This document shows, one piece after another, positions 46,540 through 50,000 of a stretch of DNA of 50,000 nt. Every line of letters starts with the position of its first letter. Position 1 is the first letter of the stretch. The DNA comes from Neocallimastix lanati (nom. inval.) (lineage: Eukaryota > Neocallimastigomycota > Neocallimastigomycetes > Neocallimastigales > Neocallimastigaceae), in assembly GCA_016946835.1 (NCBI GenBank), contig JACVTC010000082.1:340001-390000 (forward strand), written 5' to 3'. A program made the translations under genes and the position numbers. The notes below the pieces were generated by a model. That model made no database searches. It saw only the letters and a list, made by a program, of their open reading frames with translations, and had not been told where the DNA came from.

Positions 46540-47075
46540 ATTATAATTATTAAACATTATTAGTATTACAATTATAACTATTAATAAATAACTAATTGTT
46601 AATAACTTGGCACTATAAATTTAAACCCATTAATATAGTTTCTTTTTATTTGAAATAAAAGTTAAGAATAACTAAATGATAAATGAGCTGAAAAATAATG
46701 TAATAATAATAATAATAATAAGTTAATATATCTTAATTATTATTTTTTTTTATTTATTATTAGATACTTTAATTATAAACTAATGGCAGTCATTACTTTA
46801 AATATTTTTTGTATCTAACATTATTTGTATTATTATTTGTATTATAATTATTTAATAATTTTAACTATTAATAACTAATTGTTAATTACTTTGCACTATA
46901 CATTTAAACTAATTAATATATTTAAGTAATGCAATGATAATAATAATAAAAAAAAAAAAAATACGAATTCGTATATTATTATAATTATTTTTTTATTTAT
47001 TTATTATTATATATCTTTGATAATAAACGAATATATTATTAATTATATTAATGGCAGTCATTACTTTATTTTTTT
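46540..47075. repeat. ~275-bp tandem duplication, diverged
   Basis: Two landmarks recur in order: CTAATTGTTAAT..CTT.GCACTATA (46588-46617, again about 46870-46899, ~282 bp apart) and AATGGCAGTCATTACTTTA (46781, again ~47050, ~269 bp apart). The second copy also holds the palindrome ATACGAATTCGTAT at 46961-46974. Confidence 0.7.
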
Positions 47076-48562
47076 TATTAAAATTAATATAAAGTATAAA
47101 AAGTAAAAATTTAATACATTTTGAATATTTTAAATAATTTTTATTTTTAAATAATTTTTAATAGTTTTTATCTTTTAAAGTTTATATTTTTAATAAATAA
47201 ATAAAAAAAAAAAGTATAAAAAAAAACAAGCTAAATTTTTAATTTTTAATTTTTTTATATTTGAAATTATTTCTTTTATCAGTACTTTTTTTTTTTCAAA
47301 AAGGTAAATAAATATATATATATATATATATTATTTTAATAATCAAAATAAAATTAACACAGAACTATAAAAATCTTTAATTTTTATTATTAATATAATA
47401 GAGAAATTTTATTTTATTTAATGTTCATTTATTATTGTAATATATATTTCAAATAAAATAAATTTTTAATATAAAAAAGTTTTGTGTATTGAAATGAAAT
47501 TATATTTTTCTATTAGAAAGAGAAATTAATTGTTTTGTTTTTTTAAAAAAAAACTGTTAATTACAATTAAGATAGGAAAAAAATTGTATAATCTTTTCAT
47601 AAATTATATATTATATTTATTTAAATATTTTATCTAATAATTTTAAGTATTTAAAAAGAGAGATTTTATTATTAAAAAAGGGAATATATATATAATATTT
47701 TTTATATTATAAAAATTAGATAATTTTTTTTTTTTTGAAGAAATACTGTATAAATCTTCTTTTTAATATATATCACTCAATATTATTTTTAATTAATATT
47801 TTATATTCCACTCTTTTGTATCTAATATTTTTATTTATATATTATTTTAATTTATTTGCTATTATTTATTCATTTATTAATTATATACATTAGCTATTAC
47901 TTTTACTTAACTTCTTTAAAGACATTCTTTTAAAAAGACTATTGATTAAATATTTTAAGTACCATACAAGTAAATATATATACATATATATAAATATATA
48001 TATATATTTTTCTTTTTTGAAATTTAAATACTATAAAAATTTTATTTTTATTGGTCATTGATAATTAAATCAAATTAGAATAATTAATAATATATTTTTC
48101 TTTTAAATCATCTTTAAATTTTATTAAAAAATATGTAGAAAATTTGTAATGTACCAATATTTAATAAAAAAGAAAATAATTAAAATTTACTAAATAAGGA
48201 AATTAAATAAATTGAACCTAACTCAATTTTTCCAAAATTTAAATATATATTTAAATACATTTTTAATTAAAATATTAATTAATTAATTATATAGTTAAAT
48301 TATATATTTATTTAATTAAATGAAAAACTATATTTAATTATTTAATTAAAAATTTTTATTCTTTTTTTTATATATTATATAATCATTTTTTAGTATATAC
48401 TCTATATTCAAAAAAAATAATGGAAAAACTAAACTATTCAAATAGTCTACGTTTAATAATATATATATAATTCTTAATGAAAATTGGATATAAAAAAAAT
48501 AAGAACGTAAAAATAAAAAAAAGTGATAGCTGCCAAGAATTTTTATGTTTTATCGATTTAAT

Positions 48563-48598
<36 letters not shown>

Positions 48599-48814
48599 GT
48601 GTGTTATTTGCAATATATTTAATAGAGCAATATAATAAAATTATAATAAAATCATTGATTAAACTATTAATTCCTTTTTAAAAAAATCTTTTTTGTTTAA
48701 ACTGAATTGCTTTTCAATTTCAATAATTCAGTTATATTAATTAATAATAATAATAATAATAATAAATAAAATAATTTTAAGCATATATTAATAATAAATT
48801 AATTATAGTTTGTT
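47076..48814. other. AT-rich intergenic region, no gene recognised
   Basis: A/T-rich with (AT)n near 47310-47330 and 47985-48005, a T-run at about 48565-48596 and (AAT)n near 48745-48765. Confidence 0.55.
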
Positions 48815-48966
48815 ATAAGAATCTTTCCGGCTAACTCGTTTTTAAAAGTATTATAAGAATCTTTTTGGCTAACTTGTTTTTAAAAGTATTATAAGTATCT
48901 TTCTGGCTAACTTATTTTTAAAAATATTGTAAAAATCTTTCTGGCTAACTTGTTTTTAGAAATATT
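48815..48966. repeat. 38-bp tandem repeat, four copies
   Basis: Units start at 48815, 48853, 48891 and 48929, exactly 38 bp apart. Each contains ATCTTT(C/T)(C/T)GGCTAACT(C/T)(G/A)TTTTTA. The units differ by point changes only. Confidence 0.9.
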
Positions 48967-49569
48967 ATTAACTGAAGGATTTAGTATTTACATTAAATAT
49001 TGGTATAAAACTAATATGTGTAGCATCATATTAGTATATTTAATAATTATTAAATATTAAATTTATATGTTTTCTTAATAATAATTTTTATAATTTCATA
49101 TTTGAATTATATGTAAATATAAATATATTAATTAGCATAATTATTTTATTTTATATATTATATAACAATTTAATATATTAAACTTTAATATTTTTATTAT
49201 AATTAATAGTTATTATAAATTATATTATATAATATAATATATTAGTTATATTATCTATATATTATTTTATAATTTAGTTTATTATAAAACTATAATTCTG
49301 TATGTAAATAATCCTAATAATGATATTTCGAGTAATTATTAAGTGGGGGCTAATTTAGTTATATATATATATATTTTTAGGAAAATATTAATAATTATAA
49401 AGATATAATTATACAACTAAAAATTAAATACCGTATAAAAGTCCCGCATTATCAATACTCAAATCACATGATTTGTAATAATAAATTAATTTCATAAATT
49501 AATTTATTTATAATAATATAAATATATATTATTTTATGAATAATTAATTATTGGTTTTATATTAGATAA
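48967..49569. other. AT-rich spacer, partly the flank of dispersed repeat copy 2
   Basis: A/T-rich. The last ~40 bases (ATTATTGGTTTTATATTA) resemble ATTTATTGGTAATGC..TTTTCATATTC on the reverse strand of the 9.5 kb dispersed repeat. This suggests the LINE fragment at 49.57 kb is inserted within copy 2. Confidence 0.4.
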
Positions 49570-49772
49570 TTTTTTTTTTATATTAGAATATAAACTTTAT
49601 TTAATAATATTTATTAATATTAAAAAACTAAGTTTTGAGTTTCGAGGATGAAATGGCCTCATACTCTTCCCATTCATCGACGATAACTCCATATGAATAA
49701 AAATTATCATTTGAATCTATATCAGGATTTTTTCTTTGATTCGACGTCGACGCTCTTGATAACGGTAGGTTT
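49570..49772 (-). mobile_element. LINE family a, very short 3' fragment
   Basis: A T-run at 49570-49579, then a 3' UTR and C-terminus closely matching the intact LINE. The minus strand encodes NPDIDSNDNFYSYGV then DEWEEYEAISSSKLKT and a stop, against NSDTDSNDNFHPHGV and DEWEELEAFSSSNLIT. A deletion after GTCGACGTC shifts the frame, and similarity stops near 49772. It is a dead, 5'-truncated copy of the same family. Confidence 0.8.
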
Positions 49773-49774
49773 AA

Positions 49775-50000
49775 TGGTATTTTTCTCTATAAATGAAGTT
49801 GGTTTTTGCTCGCCATGGTAAGTATTTCTGTTGCTAAACTATATAATTGCTAGTGTAAGAAGTACTTGATCTGTGAGAGGATTAATTTAGTTGTTTCTCC
49901 CCCGATGATGGTTCAAGAGGTTCATTGAAAAGAAACCCTTCATATAAATCGGTGTATAGGAAATATATTTCATATTAGCTTTGCTTTGAGAGATCTATAT
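49775..50000. mobile_element. Dispersed repeat, copy 2 (inverted relative to copy 1; runs off the right edge)
   Basis: Matches the reverse complement of 9.27-9.49 kb with indels: CTATAAATGAAG, TGGTAAGTATT, CTGTTG, TATAATTGCT, GAGAGGATTAAT, TAGTTGTTTCTC and CATATTAGC. Read on the minus strand it gives SNRNTYH, as copy 1 gives SNNRNTYH. In-frame stops show it is not functional as a protein. Class unknown. Confidence 0.6.

Overview
The window looks like nuclear DNA of an anaerobic gut fungus (Neocallimastigomycota; genus not determinable). The sequence shows extreme A+T richness, long A/T homopolymers and AAT/ATT microsatellites, asparagine- and serine-rich proteins, short GT-AG introns in a secreted gene, and a CotH-kinase protein ending in a chitin-binding (CBM18) module. 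The assignment to the group is inference from known features of these genomes.

Host genes are few. At the left edge (minus strand) a long cyclin-box protein with Asn/Ser-rich flanks runs off the window; its frame breaks at an AAT microsatellite but resumes one frame over and stays open to base 1. At 40.7-44.1 kb (minus) a six-exon gene can be assembled base by base into a 718-residue secreted protein: signal peptide, CotH domain, a Lys/Thr/Ser/Ala repeat linker and a C-terminal CBM18. A tRNA-Leu(CAA) sequence lacking its 5' acceptor strand lies at 13.73 kb, a decayed Pro/Tyr/Gln-rich gene at 38.15-38.63 kb, and a possible decayed small secreted-protein gene at 12.74-13.08 kb.

Mobile DNA dominates the rest. 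One apparently intact L1-type LINE (1361-residue ORF with endonuclease, reverse transcriptase and zinc knuckle, on a 53-T poly(A) track) lies at 32.9-37.1 kb. I recognise five more LINE pieces from at least three families: 14.04-14.77 (minus), 14.9-15.17 (plus), 38.72-40.26 (minus), 39.21-40.07 (minus, nested in the previous one with a 13-bp target-site duplication) and 49.57-49.77 (minus). A dispersed repeat of unknown class is present at 9.17-9.6 kb and, inverted, at the right end.

The most unusual feature is a tandem array of eight units of about 2.15-2.38 kb filling 15.3-32.5 kb. Each unit carries a conserved core with a 66-78 codon minus-strand ORF, a cluster of related TAGAC/GTCTA motifs in opposite orientations, and a variable AT-rich spacer. 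Spacer types and core types are reshuffled between units. I do not recognise it; it could be a macrosatellite (for example centromeric), an array of a noncoding RNA, or an amplified small gene.

Other intergenic DNA is AT-rich with simple repeats: inverted-orientation AAATAAT/ATTATTT tracts near 5.3-5.8 and 9.9-10.3 kb, a 33-36 bp minisatellite at 10.65-11.0 kb, an 8-bp AATTATTC/AATTATTT tract at 11.05-11.68 kb, a 38-bp x4 repeat at 48.8 kb and a ~275-bp duplication at 46.5-47.1 kb.
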